Assembly (NCBI GenBank): GCA_029935455.1
Contig: JAOZKI010000001.1
Coordinates: forward strand, 1 to 64,000
Origin: Lysobacterales bacterium
Lineage (GTDB): Bacteria; Pseudomonadota; Gammaproteobacteria; Xanthomonadales; SZUA-36
Length of the DNA: 64,000 bases
Direction of reading: 5' to 3'
The notes under the pieces are model-generated. The model had not been told where the DNA came from and did no database searches. It saw nothing but the letters and a program-made list of their open reading frames with translations. Made by a program: the position numbers and the translations under genes. Of the stretch, positions 1 through 7,435 are shown piece after piece; position 1 is the stretch's first letter, and the number at the start of each line of letters is the position of its first letter.

Positions 1-651
1 GGTGATCGCACGACCGCCGAAGCCGATAACGCGTCCACGGCGGTCATGAATGGGAAACATGATGCGATCGCGAAACTTGTCATAGACGCCACGATCGCCT
101 TCGCTCAGCAGGCCACCGCGCTTAAGCAACTCCCGTGTCTCTGGCGTACCGCCAAACTGCTTGAGCAAGGCATCCCAGCCCGCCGGCGCGTAGCCAACAC
201 CGAAATCCCGGCAAACCTCACCAGATAGGCCACGCTGTTTCAGATAGTCCACCGCCGGACTGTGGCCTTTCAGCGTTTGCTGGAAATAGCCGGCCACATT
301 CTGCATGAGGTCGAGCAAGCCATCGCGGGGGCGTGAGGGTCGACCGCCCTCCCCCTGAGGCACCTCAACGCCGGCCAGTTTGGCCAGGTCCTCCACCGCG
401 TCGCGGAATTCCAGCCCCTCGTATTGCATCAGGAAACCAATGGCGGAGCCGTGGGCACCACAGCCAAAGCAGTGATAGAACTGCTTGCTCGGGCTAACGG
501 TAAAGGACGGGGATTTTTCGTTATGAAAGGGGCACAGGGCCTGGAACTCGTTGCCGGCGCGCTTGAGGGGCACCCGCCGTTCGATCACATCGACAATATC
601 GGTGCGCGCCAGCAGGTCTTCAATAAATGCATCGGGAAGGCGTCCCGACAT
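1..651 (-). CDS. dnaG: DNA primase DnaG, N-terminal part (runs off window start)
   Basis: This gene encodes the primase that makes RNA primers for the replication fork. The visible 217 codons start at the ATG read from 651 to 649 (MSGRLPDAFIEDLLARTDIV). They include the CHC2 zinc-binding domain: CPFHNEKSPSF followed by FHCF-like YHCFGCG, which supplies the Cys/His ligands at roughly residues 40-65. The start of the catalytic core follows, with YLKQRGL and the stretch up to FGGRAI near the window edge. The TOPRIM centre and the helicase-binding C-terminus lie outside the window. The start codon sits one base after the yqeY stop, so the two genes are translationally coupled in the rpsU-yqeY-dnaG order typical of gammaproteobacteria. 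The family assignment is secure; only completeness is unknown. Confidence 0.95.
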   Translation of the reverse strand, partial: MSGRLPDAFIEDLLARTDIVDVIERRVPLKRAGNEFQALCPFHNEKSPSFTVSPSKQFYHCFGCGAHGSAIGFLMQYEGLEFRDAVEDLAKLAGVEVPQGEGGRPSRPRDGLLDLMQNVAGYFQQTLKGHSPAVDYLKQRGLSGEVCRDFGVGYAPAGWDALLKQFGGTPETRELLKRGGLLSEGDRGVYDKFRDRIMFPIHDRRGRVIGFGGRAIT

Positions 652-652
652 C

Positions 653-1099
653 TCAGGCGTTCAGGCGGGCTCGTACGGTGCCGGAGACCGCTTTCATGTC
701 CGCGCGGCCGGCCACCTGATCTTTCAGCAGGCCCATGACCTGCCCCATGTCGCGCATGCTGCTGGCACCCGACTCCGCAATGGCGGCGTCGATGAGCGCG
801 GCCAGCTCTTCCTCACCGAGCGGTTCGGGCAGATAGTCGGACAACAGAGCTAGCTCAAAGCGCTCTTGTTCAGCCAGGTCGTCGCGACCGGCTTTTTCAT
901 ACTGTTCCAGCGACTCACGGCGCTGCTTGGCCATCTTATCGAGCACCGCTGTCACGCCAGCGTCATCCAGCTCGCTGCGGCTATCCACCTCAATCTGCTT
1001 GATAGCGGCCGCCACCAGGCGCAAGGCACCGAGCCGCGCCTTGTCGCGCGCGCGCATGGCGTCTTTAACGTCCTGCTGGATGCGTTCTTTCAGTGACAT
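653..1099 (-). CDS. yqeY: GatB/YqeY domain protein
   Basis: This is a 148-residue protein of the YqeY family, which resembles the tRNA-binding tail domain of the GatB amidotransferase subunit. It starts MSLKERIQQDVKDAMRARDK and contains the family's usual KQRRESLEQYEKAGR segment and a YLPEPL motif. The length is normal for the family. The family is thought to bind tRNA or act in an amidotransferase context, but no precise role is established. It lies between rpsU and dnaG and its stop is followed directly by the dnaG start, so it is part of the macromolecular-synthesis operon. The start ATG at 1099-1097 leaves a 91-base gap to rpsU that holds a hairpin. Confidence 0.92.
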   Translation of the reverse strand: MSLKERIQQDVKDAMRARDKARLGALRLVAAAIKQIEVDSRSELDDAGVTAVLDKMAKQRRESLEQYEKAGRDDLAEQERFELALLSDYLPEPLGEEELAALIDAAIAESGASSMRDMGQVMGLLKDQVAGRADMKAVSGTVRARLNA

Positions 1100-1150
1100 G
1101 GTTTGCGGTTCTCAGACCCGCTTCGGGGCCGGCCCTGCTTTGGACAGCAC

Positions 1151-1176
1151 GCTGCTGACGGGCGCCAGACAGCAGC
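1151..1176 (-). promoter_or_regulatory. Stem-loop between rpsU and yqeY
   Basis: A perfect 7-base inverted repeat (GCTGCTG / CAGCAGC) with a 12-base spacer lies in the gap between rpsU and yqeY. There is no T-tract after it on the minus strand, so it is not a standard intrinsic terminator. In E. coli the rpsU-dnaG gap carries a leaky terminator and an RNase processing site that lower primase expression relative to S21. By analogy this hairpin may do the same, but that is inference. Confidence 0.35.
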
Positions 1177-1190
1177 TACCCAATGGCAGA

Positions 1191-1406
1191 TCAGTACAGA
1201 CGCTGCCGGCGATTGGCCTCACGCGCCAGACGACGCAGATTGCGCTTCACCGCTGCGGCCGCTTTGCGCTTGCGTTCTTGGGTGGGCTTTTCGTAGTACT
1301 CACGACGACGCGTTTCAGCCAGCACACCAGCCTTCTCGCAGGAGCGCTTAAAGCGACGCAGCGCGTACTCAAAAGGTTCGTTTTCGCGAACTTTAACGTT
1401 GGGCAT
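1191..1406 (-). CDS. rpsU: 30S ribosomal protein S21
   Basis: This is S21 (bS21), a small basic protein of the 30S subunit platform that helps initiation. It has 71 residues and starts [20 protein letters not shown], the near-invariant S21 N-terminus. It ends in a run of Arg and Lys ([14 protein letters not shown]). An in-frame upstream ATG at 1436 would add ten residues, but the conserved MPNVKV start and normal length favour the ATG at 1406-1404. It is the first gene of the rpsU-yqeY-dnaG set and lies 91 bases downstream of the ggt gene, which is on the same strand. Confidence 0.97.
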   Translation of the reverse strand: MPNVKVRENEPFEYALRRFKRSCEKAGVLAETRRREYYEKPTQERKRKAAAAVKRNLRRLAREANRRQRLY

Positions 1407-1497
1407 AACAACTCCAAAAATACATAACCGGCCCATATCGGGCGTAGCCCGCTATTTTAACGCGATTCCTACCAGACGTGCAAAGCTTCTGTGCACT

Positions 1498-3051
1498 TTA
1501 AATGGAAGCCCGCCGGCCAACGCGACCATCACGACGCGGGTCACCCGCGCCGGCCAGCTCACCGTCCGGACCGCGCTCCACCGCATGCACCCCGCCAAAG
1601 AAGTGACAGTGCGACGGCCAGGCCTCAAAGCGGGGCCAGTCCGCCTTCAGCGCCGCTATGGCCGGAGCGGAAAAACCGGCCTCGAAGGACAGCTGCTGCC
1701 CTTCCAAATGGAGCCGCGGCGCTGCCACCGCCTGGCGCAGGCTGGCCTGGCCCCGGAGCCGGTGCAACAAGACCTGCGCGATGGCGCTGCGAATGCGGTT
1801 GGAGCCGCCACTGCCTAAGGCCAGCTCCGAGCCATCGGCAAAGCGCACCACCGTCGGACACATCATGGATGCGAGGCGGCTATTGGGCTGCCAGCGATGA
1901 AAGCCCTGGGGATTCAGATCCTGTTCTCCCAGCATGTTGTTCATCATTACACCTGTGTGGGGAATCACATAGCCGGTACCCTCGCCGTTCGATGTGGTCA
2001 GACTGACCAGGTTGCCTGCGGCATCCGCCACACTCAAATGCGTGGTGCCGCGGCTGAACACGTCCGCGGGCCTGGCCAGTGCTCGCAGCGCGGCCAACTG
2101 TGACGCATCCAGCGCCGCCCCCAGATCCTCCAGTTCTCGCTCATCGCGCAGGGCGTTGGTCTGCGCCATGGCACCGGCGAGGGCGCGGCAGGCGAGGGTT
2201 TCGTCATCAAACTGCGATAGCAACGGGGCCAGCAGGCCCAGAGTCAGGGCAATCAGTGTGCCGCCCGGTGACGGGGGCGGGTTGAGATAGAGCGTGGCAC
2301 CGGCCTGCTGCACCGTGAGCGGACGCCGACAGCGCACCTGGTAAGCGTCAAGATCCTGCTGTGTTAACAGGCCACCGCGGGCCGCGCAGTCAGCCACCAG
2401 TTGTTGCCCGGGCTCGCCCTGGTAGAAACCGCCCGCACCCTCGCGCACCAGCAGCTCCAGCGTTTCAGCCAGGTCCGTGTTACATACCCGTTCGCCGGTA
2501 CGGGCCGGGCGCTCCGGTGCGCTCTGCGGCGCGACCAGCGCGGTAGCCGCTGGCGAAATCTCGATAATGGACTGGAGCACATGGTTCAGGTTGGCCTGAT
2601 AGGGCGTCATGATGACGCCCCGACGGGCCAGGCTGATCGCCGGTGCCAGAATCTCCGCCATGGGCAGGCTGCCGAGCTGCTCGTGTACGGCAAACAGACC
2701 AGCGACCATGCCTGGCACCGCCATGGCACCAAGCCCCACATGGAACTCCTGCTTGGCGGTGCCGAAGTCAGCCAGGATGGGATAGAAATCAAGCTTGTCC
2801 ATGGCTTGCTTCTGCGCCGGCGTCTGCACAAAGAAGTCGAACAGCACCGGCGCTTGCCCGGCCGGCCGCGCCATAAGGTAGCCGCCGCCCCCCAGGCTGG
2901 TGAGCATGGGCTCGCAAACGGTGGAAGCGGCCAGCGCCGCCAGCGCTGCATCAAAGGCATTTCCACCAGCGGCCAGCACCTCACAGGCCGCTGCCGAGGT
3001 GTCGGCGTGCCCCGAGGCAACGATACCCGCCGTTCCTGCGCCTGTGGCCAT
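1498..3051 (-). CDS. ggt: Gamma-glutamyltransferase (GGT)
   Basis: This is an Ntn-hydrolase of the gamma-glutamyltranspeptidase family, which cleaves the gamma-glutamyl bond of glutathione and related compounds after self-cleavage into two subunits. The nucleophile is the first Thr of TTHLSVAD, near residue 336, preceding the short C-terminal subunit. The GSGGSNRIR loop follows, and LTSLGGGGYLM lies near the N-terminus. At 517 residues it is slightly short, and it has no signal peptide although many GGTs are periplasmic, so a cytoplasmic location is likely. An ATG at 3051 with GAGG seven bases upstream is preferred over a GTG at 3057. The gene lies between rpsU and the divergent tsaD, an unusual place for it. 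The physiological substrate is not certain. Confidence 0.88.
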   Translation of the reverse strand: MATGAGTAGIVASGHADTSAAACEVLAAGGNAFDAALAALAASTVCEPMLTSLGGGGYLMARPAGQAPVLFDFFVQTPAQKQAMDKLDFYPILADFGTAKQEFHVGLGAMAVPGMVAGLFAVHEQLGSLPMAEILAPAISLARRGVIMTPYQANLNHVLQSIIEISPAATALVAPQSAPERPARTGERVCNTDLAETLELLVREGAGGFYQGEPGQQLVADCAARGGLLTQQDLDAYQVRCRRPLTVQQAGATLYLNPPPSPGGTLIALTLGLLAPLLSQFDDETLACRALAGAMAQTNALRDERELEDLGAALDASQLAALRALARPADVFSRGTTHLSVADAAGNLVSLTTSNGEGTGYVIPHTGVMMNNMLGEQDLNPQGFHRWQPNSRLASMMCPTVVRFADGSELALGSGGSNRIRSAIAQVLLHRLRGQASLRQAVAAPRLHLEGQQLSFEAGFSAPAIAALKADWPRFEAWPSHCHFFGGVHAVERGPDGELAGAGDPRRDGRVGRRASI

Positions 3052-3174
3052 CTGCACGCCTCAAAAGAGAAAGAGCCGCAGTGTAAACCAAGCCAAGGCT
3101 TTTCACCTTCCAGGGGCCGCTTGCGTTACCATGCCCTTCCCTGCACCGAACGGCGATAAAACCCGAGCGAAGTC

Positions 3175-4200
3175 ATGCGCGTACTGGGCATTGAAACATC
3201 CTGCGACGAAACCGGCGTTGCGCTCTATGACAGCGAGCGCGGCCTGCTGGGCCATGCGCTCCATTCGCAGGTCAAAACCCATGCGGCCTATGGTGGCGTC
3301 GTGCCGGAGATTGCCTCCCGTGACCACGTGCGCAAACTGTTACCCCTGTTACAGCTGTGTCTGCAGCAAGCCGAGCTGGAGCGCCATGACATCGACGCTG
3401 TGGCCTACACCGCGGGTCCCGGCCTCATCGGTGCGCTGCTGGTAGGGGCTTCCACGGGGCGAAGCCTGGCCCTGGCACTGGGGGTCCCGGCGCTGGCGGT
3501 TCACCATATGGAGGGACATGTGCTGGCACCGATGCTGGAAGATGAGGCACCGGATTTCCCCTTCGTGGCACTGCTGGTCTCTGGCGGGCACTCCATGCTG
3601 GTGGAAGTGCGTGCCTTGGGCCGCTATGAATTGCTCGGCGAGACCCTGGATGACGCCGCCGGCGAGGCTTTTGACAAAACCGCCAAACTGCTCGGCCTGG
3701 GCTATCCCGGCGGCCCGGCGCTGGCCAAGAAAGCCCTCGAGGGTGATCCGGACCGTTTTTCATTCCCCCGCCCCATGGTGAATCGCCCCGGTCTGGACAT
3801 GAGTTTTAGCGGCTTGAAAACCCATACCCGAAACCTTTACCGCGACCACGCCGGAACGCCGAACGTGGAAGCGCATATCGCCGCCGGCTTTCAGCAGGCC
3901 ATCGTGGACACGCTGGCGATCAAATGCCGTCGCGCCATGCAACAAACCCGCGCGCAGCAGCTGGTAATTGCCGGTGGCGTGGGGGCTAACCAGGAGCTGC
4001 GCCAACGGCTGCGCGCCGATGGGGAACGCTATGGCTGGGGCGTGGCCTACCCACGTCTCGCCTTCTGCACCGACAACGGCGCCATGATCGCCTATGCGGG
4101 CGCCCAGCGCCTGCTCGCCGGAGAGCATACGGAGCTGTCCATCGACGCCCGCGCGCGCTGGCCCCTGGACCAACTCGCGCCGCCCGTGGCCCCCGCCTGA
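3175..4200 (+). CDS. tsaD: tRNA N6-threonylcarbamoyladenosine transferase TsaD
   Basis: TsaD transfers the threonylcarbamoyl group from TC-AMP to A37 of ANN-decoding tRNAs (t6A), working with TsaB and TsaE. The 341-residue protein starts [19 protein letters not shown] and carries the metal-binding HHMEGH motif near residue 110. The ASKA-fold glycine motifs VSGGHS and [12 protein letters not shown] are also present, and the length is normal. The TC-AMP synthase TsaC is encoded at 21750-22304. TsaD is divergent from ggt and rpsU and is followed after ten bases by folB. In many relatives plsY lies between the two, but it is absent here. Confidence 0.97.
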   Translation: MRVLGIETSCDETGVALYDSERGLLGHALHSQVKTHAAYGGVVPEIASRDHVRKLLPLLQLCLQQAELERHDIDAVAYTAGPGLIGALLVGASTGRSLALALGVPALAVHHMEGHVLAPMLEDEAPDFPFVALLVSGGHSMLVEVRALGRYELLGETLDDAAGEAFDKTAKLLGLGYPGGPALAKKALEGDPDRFSFPRPMVNRPGLDMSFSGLKTHTRNLYRDHAGTPNVEAHIAAGFQQAIVDTLAIKCRRAMQQTRAQQLVIAGGVGANQELRQRLRADGERYGWGVAYPRLAFCTDNGAMIAYAGAQRLLAGEHTELSIDARARWPLDQLAPPVAPA

Positions 4201-4210
4201 GGACCCCTTG

Positions 4211-4573
4211 ATGCACGACCGCGTTTTTATTGAAGACCTGCAAATTGAAACGGTGATTGGTGTCTACGACTGGGAGCGCACCATCCGCCAGACTGTGGCC
4301 CTGGACCTGGAGATGGCCTTTGACATCACGGCCGCCGGGCGCAGTGACCATATTGATGACACGCTGGACTACAAGGCGGTCTCCAAGGGTCTGATTGATC
4401 TGGTGGAAGCCAGCGAGTTCCAGCTGGTCGAGGCCCTGGCGGAACGTTGTGCCGAACTGGTACTGACGGAATTTCCGGTCAGCTGGCTACGCCTCAAACT
4501 CAGTAAGCCCGGGGCGGTTCGCGGTTCCCGCGCCGTAGGCGTCATTATCGAGCGCGGGACCCTGCCCGCATGA
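4211..4573 (+). CDS. folB: Dihydroneopterin aldolase
   Basis: FolB converts dihydroneopterin to 6-hydroxymethyl-dihydropterin in folate synthesis and often also epimerises the substrate. The protein is 120 residues, the usual size, and starts MHDRVFIEDLQIETVIGVYDWER. The IGVYDWER segment is the family's substrate-binding signature, and the active-site Lys lies in LKLSKPGAVRG near the C-terminus. The ATG at 4211 is chosen because the reading frame upstream lies inside tsaD and has no family similarity. The folB end overlaps the folK start by four bases (ATGA), so these two consecutive folate steps are translationally coupled. Confidence 0.95.
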   Translation: MHDRVFIEDLQIETVIGVYDWERTIRQTVALDLEMAFDITAAGRSDHIDDTLDYKAVSKGLIDLVEASEFQLVEALAERCAELVLTEFPVSWLRLKLSKPGAVRGSRAVGVIIERGTLPA

Positions 4574-5088
4574 CGGAGACGGTCTATCTCGGCATCGGCA
4601 GCAATGTGCAGCCGGAACGGCATGTGGGTATCGCCATTGAACGGCTGGCCGCGCAGTTTGGAACACTGCGTCTGTCGCCCCTGTACTGGTCACCTTCCGT
4701 GGGTTTCACGGGCCACGACTTCATCAACGCGGTAGCGGCTGTCGAGACCACCATGGCGCCGCTGGCAGTGCGCGACTGGCTGCGCGCGCTGGAAGACGAG
4801 CATGGCCGGCAGCGGGACGTGCCCAAATTTTCGGACCGGGTGCTGGACGTCGACATTCTATTGTTCGGCCAGCGCATTCGTACGGAGCAACCGCTGATCT
4901 TGCCGCGCGGCGAAGTCTTCCACTTTGCCCATGTGCTGCGACCACTGGCTGAGTTGGCCCCGGAGCTGACCTGTCCCGGCGATGGTCGTCGCTTTGCGCA
5001 GATCCGCAGCGATGCGGCGCTGGATGAAAGCGGGCTGCGGCAATTGACGCCCGATGAAATCCCCGCGGCGCAGCCCTACCTGATCTGA
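4570..5088 (+). CDS. folK: 2-amino-4-hydroxy-6-hydroxymethyldihydropteridine pyrophosphokinase
   Basis: FolK (HPPK) transfers pyrophosphate from ATP to 6-hydroxymethyl-dihydropterin, the product of FolB. The 172-residue protein starts MTETVYLGIGSNVQPERHV, with the typical GSN motif. It carries the catalytic DxD region in RVLDVDILLFG and the pterin-pocket segment VGFTGHDFINAVAAVET. It overlaps folB by four bases. It is followed at seven bases by a convergent gene that probably encodes a pteridine reductase, so three folate-related genes are clustered here. Confidence 0.95.
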   Translation: MTETVYLGIGSNVQPERHVGIAIERLAAQFGTLRLSPLYWSPSVGFTGHDFINAVAAVETTMAPLAVRDWLRALEDEHGRQRDVPKFSDRVLDVDILLFGQRIRTEQPLILPRGEVFHFAHVLRPLAELAPELTCPGDGRRFAQIRSDAALDESGLRQLTPDEIPAAQPYLI

Positions 5089-5095
5089 ACCGGCT

Positions 5096-5839
5096 TCAGA
5101 TATTGAGACTGCGGCCGCCGTCCACGGCCAACACCTGGCCCGTGACATAGTGCGCATCCAGACCCAGAAAACAGACACTGGAGGCAATGTCCTCGGCCTG
5201 CCCCGTGCGCGCCATGGGAATCCGCGCCAGTACCTGCGCCTGTTCGGCCTCGCTGCTGCCGCCCTCAGGCCACAGGATGGCACCCGGCGCCACGCCGTTC
5301 ACCCGAATGTCCGGCGCCAGCTCCAGCGCCAGGCTCTTGGTCATCATTTCCAGTGCCGCCTTGGCCATGCTGTAGACCGGATAGGCCGGCATGGGACATC
5401 GCGCATGGATATCCAAAAGATTCACAATGGCGCCGCCTCGGAGCAGCGGCAACAGCGCCTGACTCAGGAAGAACGCGCCGCGAACATTGCTGCCCATGAG
5501 ATCCTTCCAGGCTTCCCCGGTGACCGTGCCCAGCGGCGTGGCATAAAAACGCGAGGCATTATTGACCAGCAGCCTCAGGCTCAAATCCCGGGCCAGCAAA
5601 TCCGCCGCCATGGCTTCCGCCGCACCCGGCGCGGCCAGATCGGCCTGCAGCACCTGCACGCTGCCAGCGCGCTGGGCCAGCAACTCCGAGGCCAGCGCAT
5701 CAGCCTCGGCGCGGCTGCCGTGGCAGTGTATGAAAACGTTCAGACCCCGCCGGTGCAGCGAACGCACGATAGCCGCGCCAAGACGCCGTGCGCCACCGGT
5801 TACCAGGCACCAGCCGGTGGACTTTGCCCCATCGCTCAT
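5096..5839 (-). CDS. folM: Pteridine reductase-like short-chain dehydrogenase
   Basis: This is a 247-residue Rossmann-fold SDR. The NADPH-binding motif is TGGARRLGAAIV, and the Arg in TGxARRLG is typical of pteridine reductases and FolM-type dihydromonapterin reductases. The LVNNASRFY segment and the catalytic Tyr-Lys pair in YPVYSMAKAALE are also present. Such enzymes reduce dihydropterins or dihydrofolate. Position next to folB-folK supports a folate role, but the substrate is not proven. The start MSDGAKSTG at 5839 is chosen; an alternative ATG at 5854 overlaps the start of the divergent methyltransferase gene. The gene symbol is therefore tentative. Confidence 0.8.
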   Translation of the reverse strand: MSDGAKSTGWCLVTGGARRLGAAIVRSLHRRGLNVFIHCHGSRAEADALASELLAQRAGSVQVLQADLAAPGAAEAMAADLLARDLSLRLLVNNASRFYATPLGTVTGEAWKDLMGSNVRGAFFLSQALLPLLRGGAIVNLLDIHARCPMPAYPVYSMAKAALEMMTKSLALELAPDIRVNGVAPGAILWPEGGSSEAEQAQVLARIPMARTGQAEDIASSVCFLGLDAHYVTGQVLAVDGGRSLNI

Positions 5840-5852
5840 CGACACTGTCTCC

Positions 5853-7040
5853 ATGCACGCTTCTGATCCGCGCCTCATCCTGCCCGAACCACCCGCTGCC
5901 CTCAAGGCACTGAGCCATGAACTGCGCGAGCGCCTGCTCATACGTCAGCAGCAACAGGGATTTCTCAGCTTTGCCCAGTTCATGGAGGCCGCGCTCTACG
6001 AACCGGGACTGGGCTACTACAGCGCCGGGCTGCCCAAGTTCGGCGCCCAGGGCGATTTTGTTACGGCCCCGGAGCTGGGCCGGCTGTTCGCCAGCTGCCT
6101 GGCCCAGCAAACCCAGGCCGTGAGCCGCCAGCTCACGGGACCCTGGGACGTGCTGGAGCTGGGTGCGGGCAGCGGCCAGCTGGCCGCCGACTTTCTCAAC
6201 GCCTGCATACCGGAGCACGCGCCACAGCGCTATCGCATCCTTGAGCGCAGCGCTGACCTGCGCGCCGAACAGCAGCGCCGGATCGCGCGCTGTGTGCCGG
6301 ACTGGCAGGACCGGGTTGAATGGCTGGACGCGCCCCCGGCGCAGGACTGGCAGGGCGTACTGCTGGCCAACGAGGTGCTCGACGCGCTGGCCGTGGAAGC
6401 CTTTGCCGTTCGCCCTGACGGGCTCATGCAACGGGGCGTGCACATCACCGCCGACGCTCTGAGCTGGACCGAGCGCCCGGCACCAGAGGCCCTGCAGGAA
6501 GCGCTTGCACAGCGCCAGAAACGGCTGCCCGCGCCGCTCGCCGTTGGCTATGAATCGGAGCTTTGCCTCAACCTCAGCCCGTGGCTGGCCAGCGTGACCG
6601 ACACCTTGCAGCACGGCATGGCGCTGTTTATCGATTACGGCTACCCGCGCGCGAGCTACTACCATCCACAACGCAGCGCAGGCACGCTGGTGGCCCATTA
6701 CCAGCACCGGGCTCACTTTGACCCCTTCTTCTGGCCGGGCTTGCAGGATCTGACGGCCTTTGTGGACTTTACCGCGCTGGCCGAGGCCGCCGACGACACG
6801 GGGCTTGAAGTCGCCGGCTACTGCAGTCAAGCCTGGTTCCTCATGGCCTGCGGCATTGACCAACGACTGCAGGAGCAGGCAGCGGACACACCCATGGCGC
6901 AGCGCGCGCTGGCCCACGAATTGCGCGAACTGACCTTGCCGGAAGCCATGGGCGAAAAGTTTCAGCTCATGGCCCTCAGCCGGGGGCTGGAAGAACCGCT
7001 GCCCGGCTTTGAATTGCAGGATTTGCGGGGCGAGCTATGA
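5853..7040 (+). CDS. MidA/NDUFAF7-like SAM-dependent methyltransferase
   Basis: This 395-residue protein belongs to the COG1565 (DUF185) class I methyltransferase family, which includes mitochondrial MidA/NDUFAF7, an arginine methyltransferase that acts on a complex I subunit. Visible family segments are YYSAGLPKFGAQGDFVTAPE, the SAM-binding motif VLELGAGSGQLAADFL, LLANEVLDALAVE and LFIDYGYPR. The bacterial substrate is unknown. The start MHASDPRLILPEP at 5853 lies 14 bases from the divergent reductase start, so the two share a very small promoter region. The 3' end overlaps the next gene by four bases. Confidence 0.85.
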   Translation: MHASDPRLILPEPPAALKALSHELRERLLIRQQQQGFLSFAQFMEAALYEPGLGYYSAGLPKFGAQGDFVTAPELGRLFASCLAQQTQAVSRQLTGPWDVLELGAGSGQLAADFLNACIPEHAPQRYRILERSADLRAEQQRRIARCVPDWQDRVEWLDAPPAQDWQGVLLANEVLDALAVEAFAVRPDGLMQRGVHITADALSWTERPAPEALQEALAQRQKRLPAPLAVGYESELCLNLSPWLASVTDTLQHGMALFIDYGYPRASYYHPQRSAGTLVAHYQHRAHFDPFFWPGLQDLTAFVDFTALAEAADDTGLEVAGYCSQAWFLMACGIDQRLQEQAADTPMAQRALAHELRELTLPEAMGEKFQLMALSRGLEEPLPGFELQDLRGEL

Positions 7041-7435
7041 GTCGCAGCCTGCGCTTCCAGCGCAGCTGGATAGCCATTGGCATGGCGCTCACGAGTGCGG
7101 TGGTGGCGCTATCGCTCATCGCCGTGGGCCAGGCGGTGCCGGTAGCCGGCGGCGACAAGGTCAGTCATCTTCTGGCTTACGGCGCGCTCACCTTCTGGTG
7201 GGGCATGGTCTATCCGCAGCAACGCTGGCGCTGGGCTGCCGTGCTTATGCTACTGGGTGTGGTGCTGGAACTGGCGCAAGCACTAACGCCCTATCGCACG
7301 CTGGACTACCAGGACATGCTGGCCAATGGCACCGGCATCGCCCTCGGTCTACTGCTGCTGGCAACGCCCCTAAGCGGCCTACTGGCCCGCTGCGACCAAC
7401 TGCTCAGCGATCGCTTCGCGCCGCGCCAGCCGTAA
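7037..7435 (+). CDS. VanZ-like small membrane protein
   Basis: This is a 132-residue integral membrane protein with about four hydrophobic segments. It resembles the VanZ-like family, with GGDKVSHLLAYGALTFW near residues 37-53 and ALTPYRTLDYQDMLANGTGI near residue 90. The conserved HLLAYG and QxxxPxR-D-xxDxxAN pattern supports the family. VanZ itself gives low-level teicoplanin resistance, but most family members have no assigned role. It is coupled to the methyltransferase gene by an ATGA overlap. Its last 57 bases overlap the 3' end of the convergent cca gene. Confidence 0.75.
   Translation: MSRSLRFQRSWIAIGMALTSAVVALSLIAVGQAVPVAGGDKVSHLLAYGALTFWWGMVYPQQRWRWAAVLMLLGVVLELAQALTPYRTLDYQDMLANGTGIALGLLLLATPLSGLLARCDQLLSDRFAPRQP

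Noticed and set aside
5700-6917. Open frame of about 400 codons opposite the MidA-like methyltransferase
   Set aside because: It is antisense to a gene with clear SAM-binding motifs; the composition is that of a shadow frame.
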